Assembly (NCBI RefSeq): GCF_008039575.1
Contig: NZ_VDUY01000002.1
Coordinates: 310,001 to 374,000, forward strand
Source: Zeimonas arvi
GTDB lineage: Bacteria > Pseudomonadota > Gammaproteobacteria > Burkholderiales > Burkholderiaceae_E
DNA: 64,000 bases
Reading direction: 5' to 3'
How positions within the stretch are numbered: the stretch's first letter is position 1; each line of letters opens with the position of its first letter. Shown piece by piece: positions 1-10,756 of this stretch. The notes under the pieces were generated by a model. The model searched no databases. It saw only the letters and a program-made list of their open reading frames with translations, and was not told the origin of the DNA. Made by a program: the position numbers and the translations under genes.

Positions 1-69
1 CTGTCGACGACCACCAAGTCGATCGAGGAGATCGCGACGACGGTGCTGCAGCAGCTCGCCGAGCGCTGA
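1..69 (+). CDS. ppsR: PpsR, PEP synthase regulatory kinase/phosphorylase, 3' end only
   Basis: The first 22 codons read in frame 1 and end at TGA 67-69. The visible tail, TTKSIEEIATTVLQQLAER, matches the C-terminal helix of the DUF299 family, which switches phosphoenolpyruvate synthase on and off by phosphorylation and pyrophosphorylation. Placement beside rnhB and an rRNA methyltransferase gene agrees with the usual Burkholderiales order, in which ppsA is the divergent neighbour. Only about 22 residues are present, so the call rests on the tail motif plus synteny, and no catalytic region can be checked. Confidence 0.6.
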   Translation: MSTTTKSIEEIATTVLQQLAER

Positions 70-83
70 GCGCGCGGACAGGG

Positions 84-986
84 CTACTGCACTGCCCGAT
101 CCGGCGTCGGCGCTGCGCGTTGCCTCAGCTGCTCGTAGAGGCACACCGCGGCGGCCACGCCCACGTTGAGCGACTCGACCGCGTGGGACTGCGGGATCGA
201 CACCCGGCGCACGCCCGGGGCGGACAGCAGCGCGGCCTCGAGCCCCTGCCCTTCGTTGCCGAGCAGCCAGACCCTGGGGCCGCGCAAGTCGGCCTGCCAG
301 AGGCCGGTCGGCGCATCGGCCGTGGTGGCGACGGCCTCGACCGCGAGCCTGGCGAGCAGCTCGGCCGGCGGCACGCCTTCGTGGATGTCCAGATGGAAGT
401 GGGCGCCCATGGCCGCGCGCAGCACCTTGGGCGACCAGCAGAAGGCGGTGCCCGGCGAGGTGATCACGCGCCGAACGCCCACCGCGGCGCAGGTGCGCAG
501 CACGGTGCCGGCGTTGCCCGGGTCCTGCACGCGATCGAGATAGACCGCGTCGTCGACCAGTCGGTCGGGCAGCACCGGTCGCGGCGTGTCCACCAGGGCG
601 ATCGGCCCCGGCCCGTGCTCGACCTGGCTGGCCTGCGCGAACAAGCGGTCGGCCAGCACGACCGGCGTCAGGCCGGTCGCATGGAGCAAGGCGGCGATCT
701 CGGCGATGGTGCCTCCCGCGCCGGCTTGCGCGGCGTCCGGGGCGCCGGCTCGCGCGGCCCCTGCCACGCCGGGGCCCGACATGTCGCGGCCGGCGGCCGC
801 GACGGCCTCCGCGGTGCGCGCCGGCAGGAAGATCTGCCGGGGCGCCCCGCTCCGGGCGAGACAGGCCTCGAGCAGGTGCACGCCCTCGATCACCGACAGG
901 CCGAGCCTGCGCCGCTCGCGCGCCGAGCCCGCGAGCGCGAGCAGCTCGCGGAAGGTCTCGTTCGCCGCCGACTCGATCCGCTTCAT
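84..986 (-). CDS. SpoU/TrmH-family RNA 2'-O-methyltransferase
   Basis: A 300-residue SPOUT methyltransferase, probably acting on 23S rRNA with S-adenosylmethionine. An N-terminal substrate-binding domain ([12 protein letters not shown]...) is followed by the three SpoU motifs: [16 protein letters not shown] near residue 145, [10 protein letters not shown] near 240, and [15 protein letters not shown] near 260, which form the trefoil knot and dimer interface. An Ala/Gly-rich stretch near residues 70-95 lengthens the linker between domains. The ATG at 986 overlaps the rnhB stop by 4 bases, so the two are translationally coupled at the distal end of the rpsB-lpxB run. Similarity is to RlmB/TsnR-like proteins; the exact nucleotide target cannot be read from sequence. 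Confidence 0.9.
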   Translation of the reverse strand: MKRIESAANETFRELLALAGSARERRRLGLSVIEGVHLLEACLARSGAPRQIFLPARTAEAVAAAGRDMSGPGVAGAARAGAPDAAQAGAGGTIAEIAALLHATGLTPVVLADRLFAQASQVEHGPGPIALVDTPRPVLPDRLVDDAVYLDRVQDPGNAGTVLRTCAAVGVRRVITSPGTAFCWSPKVLRAAMGAHFHLDIHEGVPPAELLARLAVEAVATTADAPTGLWQADLRGPRVWLLGNEGQGLEAALLSAPGVRRVSIPQSHAVESLNVGVAAAVCLYEQLRQRAAPTPDRAVQ

Positions 987-1603
987 GCCTGCTCCAGCTT
1001 GCGCACCGGCGCGAAGCTGCGCCGATGCTCGGGACAGGGCCCGTGCTCGCGCAGCAGCGCCAGGTGCAGCGCGGTCGGGTAGCCCTTGTGCAGATCGAAG
1101 CGGTACTGCGGGAAACGCTCGTGCAAGGCGTCCATCTGCGCGTCGCGCGCGCATTTCGCCAGGATGGAGGCTGCCGAGATCGCGGGGTCCAGCGCATCGC
1201 CGCGCACCAGGGTCTCCACTGCGCAGGCCAGCACCGGCGCCCGATTGCCGTCGACGCGCGCAAGCGCCGGACGCAAGCCCAGGCCGTCGACCGCGCGGCG
1301 CATCGCCAGCATCGTCGCCTGCAGGATGTTCAACGCGTCGATCTCGGCTGCGCTGGCGCTGGCCACCGACCAGGCCAGCGCCCGCTCGCGAATCGCCCCG
1401 GCGATCGACTCGCGCGCGCGCGCCGAAAGCGCCTTGGAGTCGCGCAGGCCTGCCACCGGCGCGCCGGGGTCGAGCACGACCGCAGCCGCGTACACCGGCC
1501 CGGCAAGCGGCCCTCGCCCGGCCTCGTCGACGCCGCACACCGGGCCCTCGCGCGCAGGCAGGCCAAGCGACAGCTGGCCGTGCGTCGCGGGCCGCTCAGC
1601 CAC
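983..1603 (-). CDS. rnhB: Ribonuclease HII
   Basis: A 206-residue RNase HII, which cleaves the RNA strand of RNA-DNA hybrids and single ribonucleotides in DNA. The acidic catalytic signature [13 protein letters not shown] lies near residue 24, with further conserved Asp in the DGNRAPVL region and [10 protein letters not shown] near 160. The start is a GTG at 1603 that overlaps the end of lpxB by 8 bases; its own stop overlaps the methyltransferase start. The lpxB-rnhB pairing is conserved in many proteobacteria, so expression is probably tied to the lipid A operon. Confidence 0.96.
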   Translation of the reverse strand: MAERPATHGQLSLGLPAREGPVCGVDEAGRGPLAGPVYAAAVVLDPGAPVAGLRDSKALSARARESIAGAIRERALAWSVASASAAEIDALNILQATMLAMRRAVDGLGLRPALARVDGNRAPVLACAVETLVRGDALDPAISAASILAKCARDAQMDALHERFPQYRFDLHKGYPTALHLALLREHGPCPEHRRSFAPVRKLEQA

Positions 1604-2747
1604 CGCCGATCTCCAGGATGCGCTCGGCCGCCCGCGAGGCGCAGTCGCGCCGCAACTGTCCGTGCAGGTCGGCGAAGCGCCGGGCGATCGCCTCGCGCCC
1701 GGCGTCGTCGTCGAGCTGCGCGAGCAGGGCCTGGCCGAGCGCTTCCGGCCTGACCGCCGCCTGCACGAACTCGGGCACGATGAACTCGCGGCTCAGGATG
1801 TTGGGCAGCCCGATCCACGGCAGCAAAGCCATCCGCCGCATGATCCGGTAGCTCAACCAGGCCAGCCGGTAGGCGATCACCATCGGCTTGCGCATCAGCG
1901 CCACCTCGAGCGTGGCGGTGCCGCTGGCGACCAGGACCGTGTCGGCCGCGGCGATGACCTCGTGCGAGCGGCCGCTGACCAGCGTGAGCGGGAGGGTGGC
2001 CGGCAGCTTCAGCGCCGTGGCCATCTCCCTGAGCCGCTCGAACAACCGGTCGGAGGCCGCCGGCAACAGGAATCGGATGTCGGGCCGGCGCAAGTGCAGC
2101 CAGGCCGCGGTGCGCAGGAAATCCGGCCCGAGGCGCTCGACCTCGCCGCCCCGGCTGCCCGGCATGAGCGCCACGACCGGCCCGCCGCCGGGAAACAGCC
2201 CGAGCGCGCGGCGGGCGCCTTCGGTGTCGACCCCCTCGGGAATGCGATCGGCGAGCGGGTGGCCCACGTAGGTCGCGGGGATCCCGGCCTTGCGGTAGAT
2301 CTCCTCCTCGAAGGGAAAGATCAGCAGCACGTGGTCCACCGCGCGCCGGATGCGCTCGATTCTCCCGGCCCGCCAGGCCCAGATCGACGGGCCGATGAAG
2401 TGCACGGTGCGCAGGCCGCGCTCGCGCAGCGCGAGCTCGAGGTCCAGGTTGAAGTCGGGCGCGTCGACCCCCACGAACACGTCGGGGCGCCATTCGAGCA
2501 GGCGCTCTCGCAGCGAGTCGCGCATCCGCTTCAGGCGCGGGTACTCGCGCAGCACCTCGATGTAACCGTTGACCGACAAGGCATCGGTGGTCCACCAGGC
2601 GTCGAAGCCGCCATGGCGCATCTGCGGCCCGCCGATGCCTCGGGCATCCAGCGCGTCCGTGCGGGCCGACAGGCCGTCGAGCACGGAGGCCGCAAGCAGG
2701 TCGCCCGAGGCCTCGCCGGCCACCATGCCGAGCCGGAGTCCGGCCAT
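1596..2747 (-). CDS. lpxB: Lipid-A-disaccharide synthase
   Basis: A GT19 glycosyltransferase of 383 residues that joins UDP-2,3-diacylglucosamine and lipid X to give the lipid A disaccharide at the inner membrane. It opens with [18 protein letters not shown], the family signature. [14 protein letters not shown] sits near residue 90, [15 protein letters not shown] is represented as [16 protein letters not shown] near 190, and [18 protein letters not shown] near 285. The ATG at 2747 matches the family start; open frame further upstream is out of register with any homology. It is 14 bases downstream of lpxA and overlaps rnhB. Confidence 0.97.
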   Translation of the reverse strand: MAGLRLGMVAGEASGDLLAASVLDGLSARTDALDARGIGGPQMRHGGFDAWWTTDALSVNGYIEVLREYPRLKRMRDSLRERLLEWRPDVFVGVDAPDFNLDLELALRERGLRTVHFIGPSIWAWRAGRIERIRRAVDHVLLIFPFEEEIYRKAGIPATYVGHPLADRIPEGVDTEGARRALGLFPGGGPVVALMPGSRGGEVERLGPDFLRTAAWLHLRRPDIRFLLPAASDRLFERLREMATALKLPATLPLTLVSGRSHEVIAAADTVLVASGTATLEVALMRKPMVIAYRLAWLSYRIMRRMALLPWIGLPNILSREFIVPEFVQAAVRPEALGQALLAQLDDDAGREAIARRFADLHGQLRRDCASRAAERILEIGGG

Positions 2748-2761
2748 CGGCGCGGCGCCGC

Positions 2762-3541
2762 TCAGCGGACGATCCCGCGGGTCGCGCCTTCGAGGAAGGC
2801 GACCAGCGCGGCGACGTCGGGGCCGGGCTCGACGCGCAGCGCGGCGATCGCCTCCTGCAGCGTGTGGCCCGAGCGGTAGAGCGTGCGATAGGCGCGCCGG
2901 ATCGCGTTGATCCGGTCGGCCGAGAAGCCGCGCCGGCGCAGGCCCTCGGAGTTGATGCCGTGGGCCTGCGCGCTGCTGCCCGAGGCCATCACGAAAGGCG
3001 GGATGTCGTGAAGCACCACCGAGCTGACGCCGGTCATCGCGTGCGCGCCGATCTTGCAGAACTGGTGGACCTGCGTGCATCCCCCGAGGATCACCCAGTC
3101 GCCGATCTGCACGTGGCCGGCCAGGTTCGTGGTGTTGGCGAAGATGGCGTGGCTGCCGATCAGGCAGTCGTGCGCGATGTGCACGCAGGCCATGACCCAG
3201 TTGTCGTCGCCCAGCGTGGTCACGCCGCGGTCCTGCGCGGTGCCGCGGTTGATCGTGACGAACTCGCGGATCGTGTTGCCGTTGCCGATCTCGAGCGAGG
3301 TCGGTTCGCCGGCGTACTTCTTGTCCTGGGGGTCGGCGCCGATCGACGCGAACTGGAAGATCCGGTTGTCGCGACCGATCGTGGCAGGTCCCTCGATCAC
3401 CGCGTGCGGGCCGATCCGGGTGTTCGCGCCGATCTTCACGCTTGCGCCGATCACCGCATAGGCGCCGACCTCGACCGAGGTGTCGAGCTCGGCGGCCGGG
3501 TCGACGATCGCCGTGGGGTGGATGCGCTGCGCGCCGCTCAT
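2762..3541 (-). CDS. lpxA: UDP-N-acetylglucosamine O-acyltransferase
   Basis: A 259-residue left-handed beta-helix acyltransferase that starts lipid A synthesis by moving an R-3-hydroxyacyl chain from acyl-ACP to UDP-GlcNAc. Hexapeptide repeats fill residues 1-190. The catalytic His lies in [15 protein letters not shown] near residue 125, and the C-terminal helical domain starts at [12 protein letters not shown]. It is 16 bases after fabZ and 14 before lpxB, the standard lpxD-fabZ-lpxA-lpxB order, so the operon couples hydroxyacyl-ACP supply to its two main users. Confidence 0.98.
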   Translation of the reverse strand: MSGAQRIHPTAIVDPAAELDTSVEVGAYAVIGASVKIGANTRIGPHAVIEGPATIGRDNRIFQFASIGADPQDKKYAGEPTSLEIGNGNTIREFVTINRGTAQDRGVTTLGDDNWVMACVHIAHDCLIGSHAIFANTTNLAGHVQIGDWVILGGCTQVHQFCKIGAHAMTGVSSVVLHDIPPFVMASGSSAQAHGINSEGLRRRGFSADRINAIRRAYRTLYRSGHTLQEAIAALRVEPGPDVAALVAFLEGATRGIVR

Positions 3542-3557
3542 CGCCAGGCCGCGCGGT

Positions 3558-4073
3558 TCAGGCCGAAGCCGCCGGCGTCGCGCCGCCGTCGGGGCCGGCG
3601 CCGCCCGGATTTCCGCCCCCGTTGGACCCGTCGATCTCCCGCAGCGTGCACATCAACTCGGCCTCGGCGCACAGCTGGCCGTCGACCGTGGTGCGGCCGG
3701 CGTATTTCCAGATCGAGCGGGCGATCCGCACGATCTCGACCTCGAGCCGAAGCTGGTCGCCGGGGACCACCGGGCGCTTGAAGCGCGCATTGTCAACGCC
3801 GACGAAGTAGTAGACCGAGCCCTGGTCCGACACCCGGCCCATGGTCTGGAAGGACAGGATGCCGGCGGCCTGCGCGAGCGCCTCGATCTGCAGCACGCCG
3901 GGCATCACCGGCAGGTAGGGAAAGTGTCCGGTGAAGTACGGCTCGTTGATCGTGACGTTCTTGATCGCCACGATCCGCTTGCCCTTCTCGAGCTCGAGCA
4001 CCCGGTCGACCAGCAGGAACGGATAGCGATGCGGCAGGTGTTCCAGGATGGCGCGAATGTCCATGACTGTCAT
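3558..4073 (-). CDS. fabZ: (3R)-hydroxyacyl-ACP dehydratase
   Basis: A hot-dog-fold dehydratase of 171 residues working in fatty acid elongation. The active-site helix region [20 protein letters not shown], near residues 50-70, carries the catalytic His and Glu. The N-terminus [20 protein letters not shown] is typical. Residues after about 148 form a Gly/Pro/Ala-rich tail ([11 protein letters not shown]...) not seen in the E. coli protein and probably disordered. The start overlaps the lpxD stop in an ATGA, indicating translational coupling. Confidence 0.97.
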   Translation of the reverse strand: MTVMDIRAILEHLPHRYPFLLVDRVLELEKGKRIVAIKNVTINEPYFTGHFPYLPVMPGVLQIEALAQAAGILSFQTMGRVSDQGSVYYFVGVDNARFKRPVVPGDQLRLEVEIVRIARSIWKYAGRTTVDGQLCAEAELMCTLREIDGSNGGGNPGGAGPDGGATPAASA

Positions 4074-5122
4074 CGGGTGTTGTCCTCGTCGGTTCGTTCG
4101 AGCCTGCGCACCCGGGTGCGCAGTTCGGGCAGTCGTCGCAGCACGGCGGCCGCGCGCTCCCAGTCGTCATTGTCCATCAGCGGGAACACGCCGGTGTAGA
4201 AGCCCGGCTGCCGGATCGTGCGGGTGACCAGGCTCATCGCCGAAACCGTCACGTCGTCGCAGATCTCGAGGTGCCCCAGGATGCCGGCGCCGCCGCCGAT
4301 CCGGCACCGGCGTCCGATCACCGCGCTGCCGGCCACGCCCACGCAGCCGGCGAGCGCGCTGTGCTCGCCGATCCGCACGTTGTGGCCGATCTGGATCTGG
4401 TTGTCGAGCTTGCAGCCGTCACCGATCACCGTGTCGTCGAGCGCGCCGCGGTCGATCGTGGTGTTGGCGCCGATCTCGACGTCGTTGCCGATGCGCACGG
4501 CGCCGAGCTGCGGGATCTTCTCCCAGCGCCCCTCGGCCGACGCGAATCCGAAGCCGTCGGCGCCGATCACCGCGCCCGAGTGCAGGATGCAGCGCTCGCC
4601 GATCGTGCAAGCGTCGTAGATCGTCACGCGCGCGTGCAGGACCGTGCCGGCCCCGATGCTCACGCCGGCCCCGACCACCGAACCGGGACCGATCGACGCC
4701 CCCTTGCCGATGCTCGCCCCCGCGCCGATCACCACCTGGGCGCCGATGCTGACGCCGCTGCCGATCCGGGCGTCGGGCGCCACCACCGCCGAGGGCTCGC
4801 AGCCGGGCGCGCTCGCGGGGCGCAGCATGGCCTCGAGCTCGCGCGCGAGCGTCGCGAAGGCGCGATAGGGGTCGTCGCTCGCCAGCACGGCGCAGCCTGC
4901 CGGCAGCCCGCTGGCGTCGGATTCCCGGGCGATGATCGCACCGGCAGCGCTGTCGCGGGCCTGCGCCGCGTAGCGGGAATCGGAGAGAAAGGAAAGATCG
5001 GCCGGTCCGGCCGAGGCCAGTGTCGCCAGGCCGCGCAGCAGCCGATCGGGGTCTCCGCGCAGGATGCGCGCCCGGGCGATCCCGGCCGCCGCCGCAAGGC
5101 TCAGACCGGGCCTCAGTTCCAT
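4070..5122 (-). CDS. lpxD: UDP-3-O-(3-hydroxyacyl)glucosamine N-acyltransferase
   Basis: A 350-residue enzyme for the third step of lipid A synthesis, N-acylation of UDP-3-O-acylglucosamine from hydroxyacyl-ACP. An N-terminal uridine-binding domain (residues 1-105, with [16 protein letters not shown]) precedes hexapeptide repeats from about 110 to 300 and a short C-terminal helix. The catalytic His lies in [13 protein letters not shown] near residue 240. I chose the ATG at 5122 because [14 protein letters not shown] aligns with the family N-terminus; the frame upstream runs antisense to the ompH region. It follows ompH by 34 bases. Confidence 0.97.
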   Translation of the reverse strand: MELRPGLSLAAAAGIARARILRGDPDRLLRGLATLASAGPADLSFLSDSRYAAQARDSAAGAIIARESDASGLPAGCAVLASDDPYRAFATLARELEAMLRPASAPGCEPSAVVAPDARIGSGVSIGAQVVIGAGASIGKGASIGPGSVVGAGVSIGAGTVLHARVTIYDACTIGERCILHSGAVIGADGFGFASAEGRWEKIPQLGAVRIGNDVEIGANTTIDRGALDDTVIGDGCKLDNQIQIGHNVRIGEHSALAGCVGVAGSAVIGRRCRIGGGAGILGHLEICDDVTVSAMSLVTRTIRQPGFYTGVFPLMDNDDWERAAAVLRRLPELRTRVRRLERTDEDNTR

Positions 5123-5156
5123 TGCCGCGCGCCCCGCGTTGCCGCAGAGCCGAAGC

Positions 5157-5684
5157 TCACTTGCCGCCCGAAGTGAGCGCGCGCAGCACCTTCTCGGTGA
5201 TGTCGATACGCGGGCTCGCGAAGACGGCCTCCTGGAGGATGATGTCGTACTTCTCCTGCTCGGCGATCTGCTTGATGACCCGGTTCGCCTTCTCGATGAC
5301 CTGGGCGAGTTCCTCGTTGCGGCGCTGGTTGAGGTCTTCGCGGAACTCGCGCTGCTTGCGCTGGAATTCCTTCTCGACGTCGGCATACTCGCGCTGCCGG
5401 CGCTGGCGATCGCCGTCCGACATGACGGCGCCATCGCGGTCGATGCGCTCGCCCATGGACTTCAGGCGCGCGGCCATGTCCTGCAGCTCCTTCTCGCGTC
5501 GGCTGAACTCCTGCTCGAGCTTCTGCTGCGAAGCCTTGGCCGGGGCGGCATCGCGCAGGATGCGCTCGGTGTTGACGAAGCCGATCCGCGTGCCTTCCTG
5601 GGCGACGGCGAACGATGCGGTCGCGGCGAGCGCGGCGGCCGCAACCAACTTCAGAATCCGGGCGGACGGTGATCCGTTCTTCAT
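5157..5684 (-). CDS. OmpH/Skp-family periplasmic chaperone
   Basis: A 175-residue secreted chaperone that shields unfolded outer-membrane proteins on their way to BamA. A signal peptide covers about residues 1-28 (basic start, hydrophobic VAAAALAATASFAVA, cleavage after AQ). The mature protein starts RIGFVNTERILRDAAPAK, a strand of the OmpH core, and continues as two long charged coiled-coil helices (residues 60-140, rich in Gln, Arg and Glu) ending in the YDIILQEAVFASPRIDIT strand. It is directly downstream of bamA, as in most proteobacteria, separated by 146 bases in which I see no clear promoter. Confidence 0.94.
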   Translation of the reverse strand: MKNGSPSARILKLVAAAALAATASFAVAQEGTRIGFVNTERILRDAAPAKASQQKLEQEFSRREKELQDMAARLKSMGERIDRDGAVMSDGDRQRRQREYADVEKEFQRKQREFREDLNQRRNEELAQVIEKANRVIKQIAEQEKYDIILQEAVFASPRIDITEKVLRALTSGGK

Positions 5685-5830
5685 CGACGGTGGTCCCTAC
5701 ATGCGTGAGCGATCAAGCGGCGATTGTCGCACAGAAGCGCCGCCGCCCCCCGAGGCGCCGGCGCGATGACGCGGCGCCGTCAACCGGGGTTCCGCCCCTC
5801 GGCGCGGCAGCCCCGCCCGGCAACCGGACC

Positions 5831-8167
5831 TCAGAAACCGGTGCCGACCTGGAACTGCAGGCGCTGGGTGCGGTCGCCGGTTTCCTTGTTGATCGGGAAG
5901 GCGACGCTGAGCTTGAGCGGACCGATCGGCGACAGCCAGCTCAGGCCGAGACCGGCGGAGTAGCGCAGGTCTCCGAGGTCGATCGAGGTGCCCTCGAACA
6001 CGTTGCCGGCGTCGAGGAACACGAAGGTCCGGATCGTGCGGTCGCTGCCGGTTCCGGGCAAGGGGAAGATGAACTCGGCGCTGCCGACCACCCTCGACTG
6101 GCCCCCCAGCGGCACCTCGCGGAAGCCGCCGTTGAGCAGCTGCTCGAAGTCCTTCGGACCCAGCGAGGACGGGTAGTAGCCGCGCACCGAACCGATGCCG
6201 CCGGCGTAGAAGTTCTTGAACAGCGGATACGGGTTGCCGCCGAACGCCCGGCCGAAGCCCAGGTCACCGTAGAGCGCGATCGTGTAGTCGCGGTTCAGCG
6301 GGTAGTACCACTCGTGCTTGTAGGCGGCGCGCCAGTAGCGCAGGTCGCCCACCGGCAGGGTCACGTCGAGGGTGGCGCTCTGCAGGCGACCGCGCGTGGG
6401 GATCAGCGCGCTGTCCCGGCTGTCGCGCGCCCAGCCGGCAGTGGCCAGCAGCGCGCTGGCCGATTCGCCGAAGTTCGCCACCTGCTGGATGTAGCGCGAC
6501 GGCGCGAGCGTGCCGAGCTTGACGTCGTTGCGCTCGGCCACCAGGCCGAAGGACAGGCGGTCGTACTCGGTGTAGGGGACGCCGAAACGCAGGCCGATGC
6601 CGCTCGAACGGATCCGGTAGTCGCCCAGGTCGAGCTCGCTCGCGTTGTAGGTGCGGGTGTAGAGATCGAATGCCCGGCTCACGCCGTCCGGCGTGAAGTA
6701 AGGATCGACGTAGGACAGCGCGACCGTGCGGAACAACTTGCTGGTGTTGACGGTCAGGCCCAACGACTTGCCGGTGCCCATGAAGTTCTGCTGGTTCAGC
6801 GACGCCGACAGGATCACCTTCTCGGTGCTGGAGAAGCCCACGCCGAAGGTGACGTTGCCGGTCGGCTGCTCGGTGACCACCACGTTCAGGTCGACCTGGT
6901 CGGGCGCGTCGGGCACTGGCTGCGTGTCGATGCGCACGTCGGTGAAGTAGCCGAGCCGGCTCACCCGCTCGCGCGAGAGCCGGATCTTGTCGGCGTCGTA
7001 CCAGGCATCCTCGAACTGGCGCAGTTCGCGGCGGATGACCTCGTCGCGGGTGCGCGAGTTCCCGGCCACGTTGATCCGGCGCACGTAGACCCGGCGCGCC
7101 GGGTCGACCAGGATCTGGAAGGAGACCTCGCGATTGTCGCGATCGATGGTCGGCACCGCGTTGACGTTGGCGAAGGCGTAGCCGAGCTCGCCCAGCCGGT
7201 CGGAAATCCGCTTGGTGGACTCGGTCAGCTTCGAGCCCGAGAACACGTCGCCAGGCTTCAGCGTGACCCGCTCCGCGAATTCGGCCTCGCGGCCCAGCAG
7301 CGTGCCGCCGAAACCGACGTCCTTGACCCGGTACTGCTCGCCCTCGCGGATGGCGATCGTGAGCTCGACCCGCTCGCGATCGGGCGTGATCGACACCTGC
7401 GTGGACTGGACCTCGAACTCGAGGTAGCCGCGGTCGAGATAGAAGGAGCGCAGGGTTTCGAGGTCGCCGGCGAACTTCTCGCGCGAATACTGGTCGGCCT
7501 TCGAGTACCAGGTGAACCAGTTCGGCGTGGTGAGCCGCATCTCGTCGAGCAGCTGCTTCTCGGTGAAGGCCTTGTTGCCCACGAAGCGGATCGCGCCGAT
7601 CCGGGCGACATCGCCCTCGTCGACGGTGAGCACGATGCCGACTCGGTTGCGCTCGAGCGGGGTGATCGTGGAGGTGACGCTCGCGGCGTAACGGCCGCGC
7701 GCCAGGTATTGCTGCTTGAGCTCCTGCTCGGCGCGCTCGAGCACGCTGCGGTCGAAGATCAGCGACTCGCCCAGGCCCTGGTCGCGCAGTACCTTCTTGA
7801 GGGCTTCCTTGTCGAACTCCTTGGCGCCGACCACGTCCACCGAAGCGATCGCGGGGCGTTCCTCGACGTAGACGACCAGCACGTCGCCGTCGACCTCGAG
7901 GCGCACGTCGCGGAAGAAGCCGGTGGCGAACAGCGCGCGCACGGCCTCGCTGGCCCCCTCTTCGGTGAGCCGCTCGCCGACCTTGACCGGCAGGTAGCTG
8001 AAGACCGTGCCCGGCTCGGTGCGCTGAACGCCTTCGATGCGGATGTCGCGGACGACGAAAGGATCGAAGGCGAAGGCGGCCCTGGCTGCAAGCAGCGCGA
8101 CGGCGGAGACGATCGCCAGACGTACCGCGCTGCGGCCGCGCCGCAGGCGGCTACGTAGGAATGGCAT
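5831..8167 (-). CDS. bamA: Outer membrane protein assembly factor BamA
   Basis: The central Omp85 subunit of the BAM complex, 778 residues, which inserts beta-barrels into the outer membrane. The N-terminal signal ends near AALLAARAAFA, and five POTRA domains follow from FVVRDIRIEGVQRTEPG to about residue 425. The 16-strand barrel carries the conserved loop-6 motif VRGYYPSSLGP near residue 660 and ends in an aromatic residue (QVGTGF), the usual BAM-recognised C-terminus. Its start is 3 bases below the rseP stop, so rseP and bamA are co-transcribed and link envelope stress signalling with barrel assembly. Confidence 0.98.
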   Translation of the reverse strand: MPFLRSRLRRGRSAVRLAIVSAVALLAARAAFAFDPFVVRDIRIEGVQRTEPGTVFSYLPVKVGERLTEEGASEAVRALFATGFFRDVRLEVDGDVLVVYVEERPAIASVDVVGAKEFDKEALKKVLRDQGLGESLIFDRSVLERAEQELKQQYLARGRYAASVTSTITPLERNRVGIVLTVDEGDVARIGAIRFVGNKAFTEKQLLDEMRLTTPNWFTWYSKADQYSREKFAGDLETLRSFYLDRGYLEFEVQSTQVSITPDRERVELTIAIREGEQYRVKDVGFGGTLLGREAEFAERVTLKPGDVFSGSKLTESTKRISDRLGELGYAFANVNAVPTIDRDNREVSFQILVDPARRVYVRRINVAGNSRTRDEVIRRELRQFEDAWYDADKIRLSRERVSRLGYFTDVRIDTQPVPDAPDQVDLNVVVTEQPTGNVTFGVGFSSTEKVILSASLNQQNFMGTGKSLGLTVNTSKLFRTVALSYVDPYFTPDGVSRAFDLYTRTYNASELDLGDYRIRSSGIGLRFGVPYTEYDRLSFGLVAERNDVKLGTLAPSRYIQQVANFGESASALLATAGWARDSRDSALIPTRGRLQSATLDVTLPVGDLRYWRAAYKHEWYYPLNRDYTIALYGDLGFGRAFGGNPYPLFKNFYAGGIGSVRGYYPSSLGPKDFEQLLNGGFREVPLGGQSRVVGSAEFIFPLPGTGSDRTIRTFVFLDAGNVFEGTSIDLGDLRYSAGLGLSWLSPIGPLKLSVAFPINKETGDRTQRLQFQVGTGF

Positions 8168-8170
8168 GGA

Positions 8171-9538
8171 TCAGGAACCGATCAGGCGGCTGATGTCATT
8201 GAACAGGGCCACTGCCATCATCAGCATGATGATCGCGAGGCCGGCTTTTTGCGTGACGACCATGAAGCGCTCGGACAGCGGCCTGCCCTTCACTGCCTCG
8301 AGTCCGTAATATACCAAATGCCCTCCGTCGAGGACCGGCACGGGGAGCAGATTGAGCACGCCCAGGCTGATGCTGATGAGCGCGAGGAAACTCAGGTAGG
8401 CGAACCAGCCCACGCGCGCCGACTGGCCGGCCAGGTCTGCGATGGTCACCGGCCCGCTCAGGTTGCGGATCGACAATTCGCCGGTCAGCATGCGGCCCAG
8501 CATGCGCAGCGTGAACACCGACATGTCCCAGGTCTGGCGTGTGCCCTGCCACAAGGCCTCCAGCGGGCCGTAACGCAGCGTTTCCATCTTCACCCGGTCC
8601 TGCAGCGCGGCGCCGATCCGGCCGATGGTGCGGCCTGCGTCGGCGCCCTCGCCCGCCACGGCCTGGGGCACGACCGGCAAGGCGATCTCGTCGGCGCCGC
8701 GGCGCACCACGATCTGGATCTGGCGCCCGGGATTGGCCTTGACCGCGTCGATCAGGTCGATGGCACGCCCCACCGGTGCGCCGTTCACCGACACCAGCTC
8801 GTCGCCCGGCGCCAGCCCGGCGCTCAGGGCGGCGCCGCCTTCGACCAGCGAACCCACGACCACCTTGCCGGCCGCGAGCCGAAGGCCCATCAGGCCGAGG
8901 AAGTCGCGCTCGGCATCGCGCTCGGACATGCCGGACAGATCGAGCGCAAGCGTGCCGCTGCCTGCCCCACCCTCGCGCTGGACCGTCAATTGCGCGGCGC
9001 GACGCTCGATCAGCGGATCGAGCAGGGCCAGCCGCAGCTCGTTCCAGGAGCGTACCTCGTCGCCGTCGACCGACAGGATCCGGTCGCCGCGCGCCAGCCC
9101 GGCGCGCGCCGCCGGCGTCTCGACCGCCGGCTTGTCGACGATCGGCGCGGGCTCGTCGACGCCGACCCAGCCCAGCACCGCGTAGAGCAGGATCGCGAGC
9201 AGGAAGTTGGCCAGCGGGCCGGCCGCCACGATCGCGGCGCGCTGCGACAGCGGCTTGCGGCTGAAGGCGCGCGAGAGCTCGCCGGCCGGGATGGGCGAAT
9301 CCTGCGACTCGCGCTCGTCGAGCATGCGGACGTAGCCGCCCAGCGGGATCATCGCGAGCGTCCACTCGGTCCGGTCGGGGCCGACGTGCCAGCGCGCAAG
9401 CGGCTTGCCGAATCCGATCGAGAAGCGCAGCACCTTGACCCCGCACCAGCGCGCCACCAGGTAGTGCCCGAGCTCGTGGACGAAGATCAGCAGGGTGAGT
9501 GCCGCCAGGAAGGCGACCAGGGTCTGCAGCCCGCTCAT
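8171..9538 (-). CDS. rseP: RseP-family site-2 zinc metalloprotease
   Basis: A 455-residue membrane-embedded protease that cleaves anti-sigma-E (RseA-type) and signal-peptide remnants. The HELGH zinc site lies in the first transmembrane helix (residues 21-25). Two PDZ domains follow, the second with [17 protein letters not shown] near residue 245, and the C-terminal helices carry [16 protein letters not shown], which supplies the third zinc ligand Asp. The ATG at 9538 overlaps the dxr stop in an ATGA. The order dxr-rseP-bamA is conserved. No anti-sigma factor gene is in the window. Confidence 0.97.
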   Translation of the reverse strand: MSGLQTLVAFLAALTLLIFVHELGHYLVARWCGVKVLRFSIGFGKPLARWHVGPDRTEWTLAMIPLGGYVRMLDERESQDSPIPAGELSRAFSRKPLSQRAAIVAAGPLANFLLAILLYAVLGWVGVDEPAPIVDKPAVETPAARAGLARGDRILSVDGDEVRSWNELRLALLDPLIERRAAQLTVQREGGAGSGTLALDLSGMSERDAERDFLGLMGLRLAAGKVVVGSLVEGGAALSAGLAPGDELVSVNGAPVGRAIDLIDAVKANPGRQIQIVVRRGADEIALPVVPQAVAGEGADAGRTIGRIGAALQDRVKMETLRYGPLEALWQGTRQTWDMSVFTLRMLGRMLTGELSIRNLSGPVTIADLAGQSARVGWFAYLSFLALISISLGVLNLLPVPVLDGGHLVYYGLEAVKGRPLSERFMVVTQKAGLAIIMLMMAVALFNDISRLIGS

Positions 9539-10713
9539 GCCGCGACTCGCTCGAGGAGCGCGCCGGCCGCGCGGCGGCTGTCGCGATCCAGCGCCAGCAC
9601 CGACTCGACGTCGGCGCCCGCGGGCCGGTCGCCGAGCTTGTCGAGGACGCGGGCATTCAGTTGCGCGATGCCGGCGAAGCCGATGCGGCGCGCCAGGAAG
9701 GCCTCGACCGCGACCTCGTTCGCGGCGTTGAGCACGCAGGGCGCGCCGCCGCCGGCGTCGAGCGCCTGGTGGGCCAGCCTGAGGCAGGGAAAGCGTTCCA
9801 TGTCCGGTTCCTCGAAATCCAGTCTGCCGATACGGGCGAGATCGAGCGGCGACACGCCGCTCTCGATCCGCTCGGGATACGCGAGCGCATGGGCGATCGG
9901 CGTGCGCATGTCCGGGTTGCCGAGCTGGGCCAGCATGGACCCGTCGGCATACTCGACCAGCGAATGCACGATGCTCTGCGGATGCACGACGACATCCAAT
10001 CGCGAACCGGGCAAGCCGAACAGGAAATGTGCCTCGATCAGCTCGAGACCCTTGTTCATCATCGTCGCGGAATCGACGGAAATCTTGCGGCCCATCGACC
10101 AGTTCGGATGCGCGCAGGCCTGCTCCGGCGTGGCCTGGGCCATCTCGGCGGCGCTGGCGCGCCGGAAGGGGCCGCCGGAGGCGGTCAGCAGGATGCGACG
10201 GATGCCGGGGCCGTCGGCGCGCCCGCCGGGAGGCAGGCACTGGAACACCGCGTTGTGCTCGCTGTCGATGGGCAGCACCGAGGCGCCGCCGGCGGCGCAG
10301 GCCGACAGGAAGACCTGGCCGGCCATCACCAGCGACTCCTTGTTGGCCAGCAGGATCCGCTTGCCCGCGCGTGCCGCGGCGATCGCGGCCTCGAGGCCGG
10401 CGGCGCCGACGATGGCGGCCATCACCGCGTCGACCTCGGCGGCCGCGGCGACCTCGATCAGGGCGCGCGGCCCGGCCAGGACCTCGGTGCCGCTGCCCGC
10501 AGCCGCCAGGCGCTCGCGCAGGCGGGCCGCGGCAGCCTCGTCGGCCAGCACCGCGTAGCGCGGCGCGAAGCGCAGGCACTGCTCGGCCAGCAGCTCGTGC
10601 TGGCGCTGCGCACCGAGCGCGAACACCCGGTAGCGGTCCGGGTGCCGCCCCGCCACGTCGAGCGTGCTGCGCCCGATCGAGCCGGTGGCGCCGAGGATCG
10701 TGAGATGGATCAT
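9535..10713 (-). CDS. dxr: 1-deoxy-D-xylulose-5-phosphate reductoisomerase
   Basis: The second enzyme of the non-mevalonate isoprenoid pathway, 392 residues, converting DXP to MEP with NADPH. The N-terminal [15 protein letters not shown] is the dinucleotide site. [12 protein letters not shown] near residue 123, the metal-binding [11 protein letters not shown] near 150, LTASGGPFR near 185 and [15 protein letters not shown] near 220 are all present. It supplies precursors to uppS, two genes upstream, and to the squalene genes at 58097-61256. It overlaps rseP by 4 bases. Confidence 0.98.
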   Translation of the reverse strand: MIHLTILGATGSIGRSTLDVAGRHPDRYRVFALGAQRQHELLAEQCLRFAPRYAVLADEAAAARLRERLAAAGSGTEVLAGPRALIEVAAAAEVDAVMAAIVGAAGLEAAIAAARAGKRILLANKESLVMAGQVFLSACAAGGASVLPIDSEHNAVFQCLPPGGRADGPGIRRILLTASGGPFRRASAAEMAQATPEQACAHPNWSMGRKISVDSATMMNKGLELIEAHFLFGLPGSRLDVVVHPQSIVHSLVEYADGSMLAQLGNPDMRTPIAHALAYPERIESGVSPLDLARIGRLDFEEPDMERFPCLRLAHQALDAGGGAPCVLNAANEVAVEAFLARRIGFAGIAQLNARVLDKLGDRPAGADVESVLALDRDSRRAAGALLERVAA

Positions 10714-10756
10714 CTTGGAACGGGGTGTGCGGCCGGAGCGGCGGATGGCTGGCCGA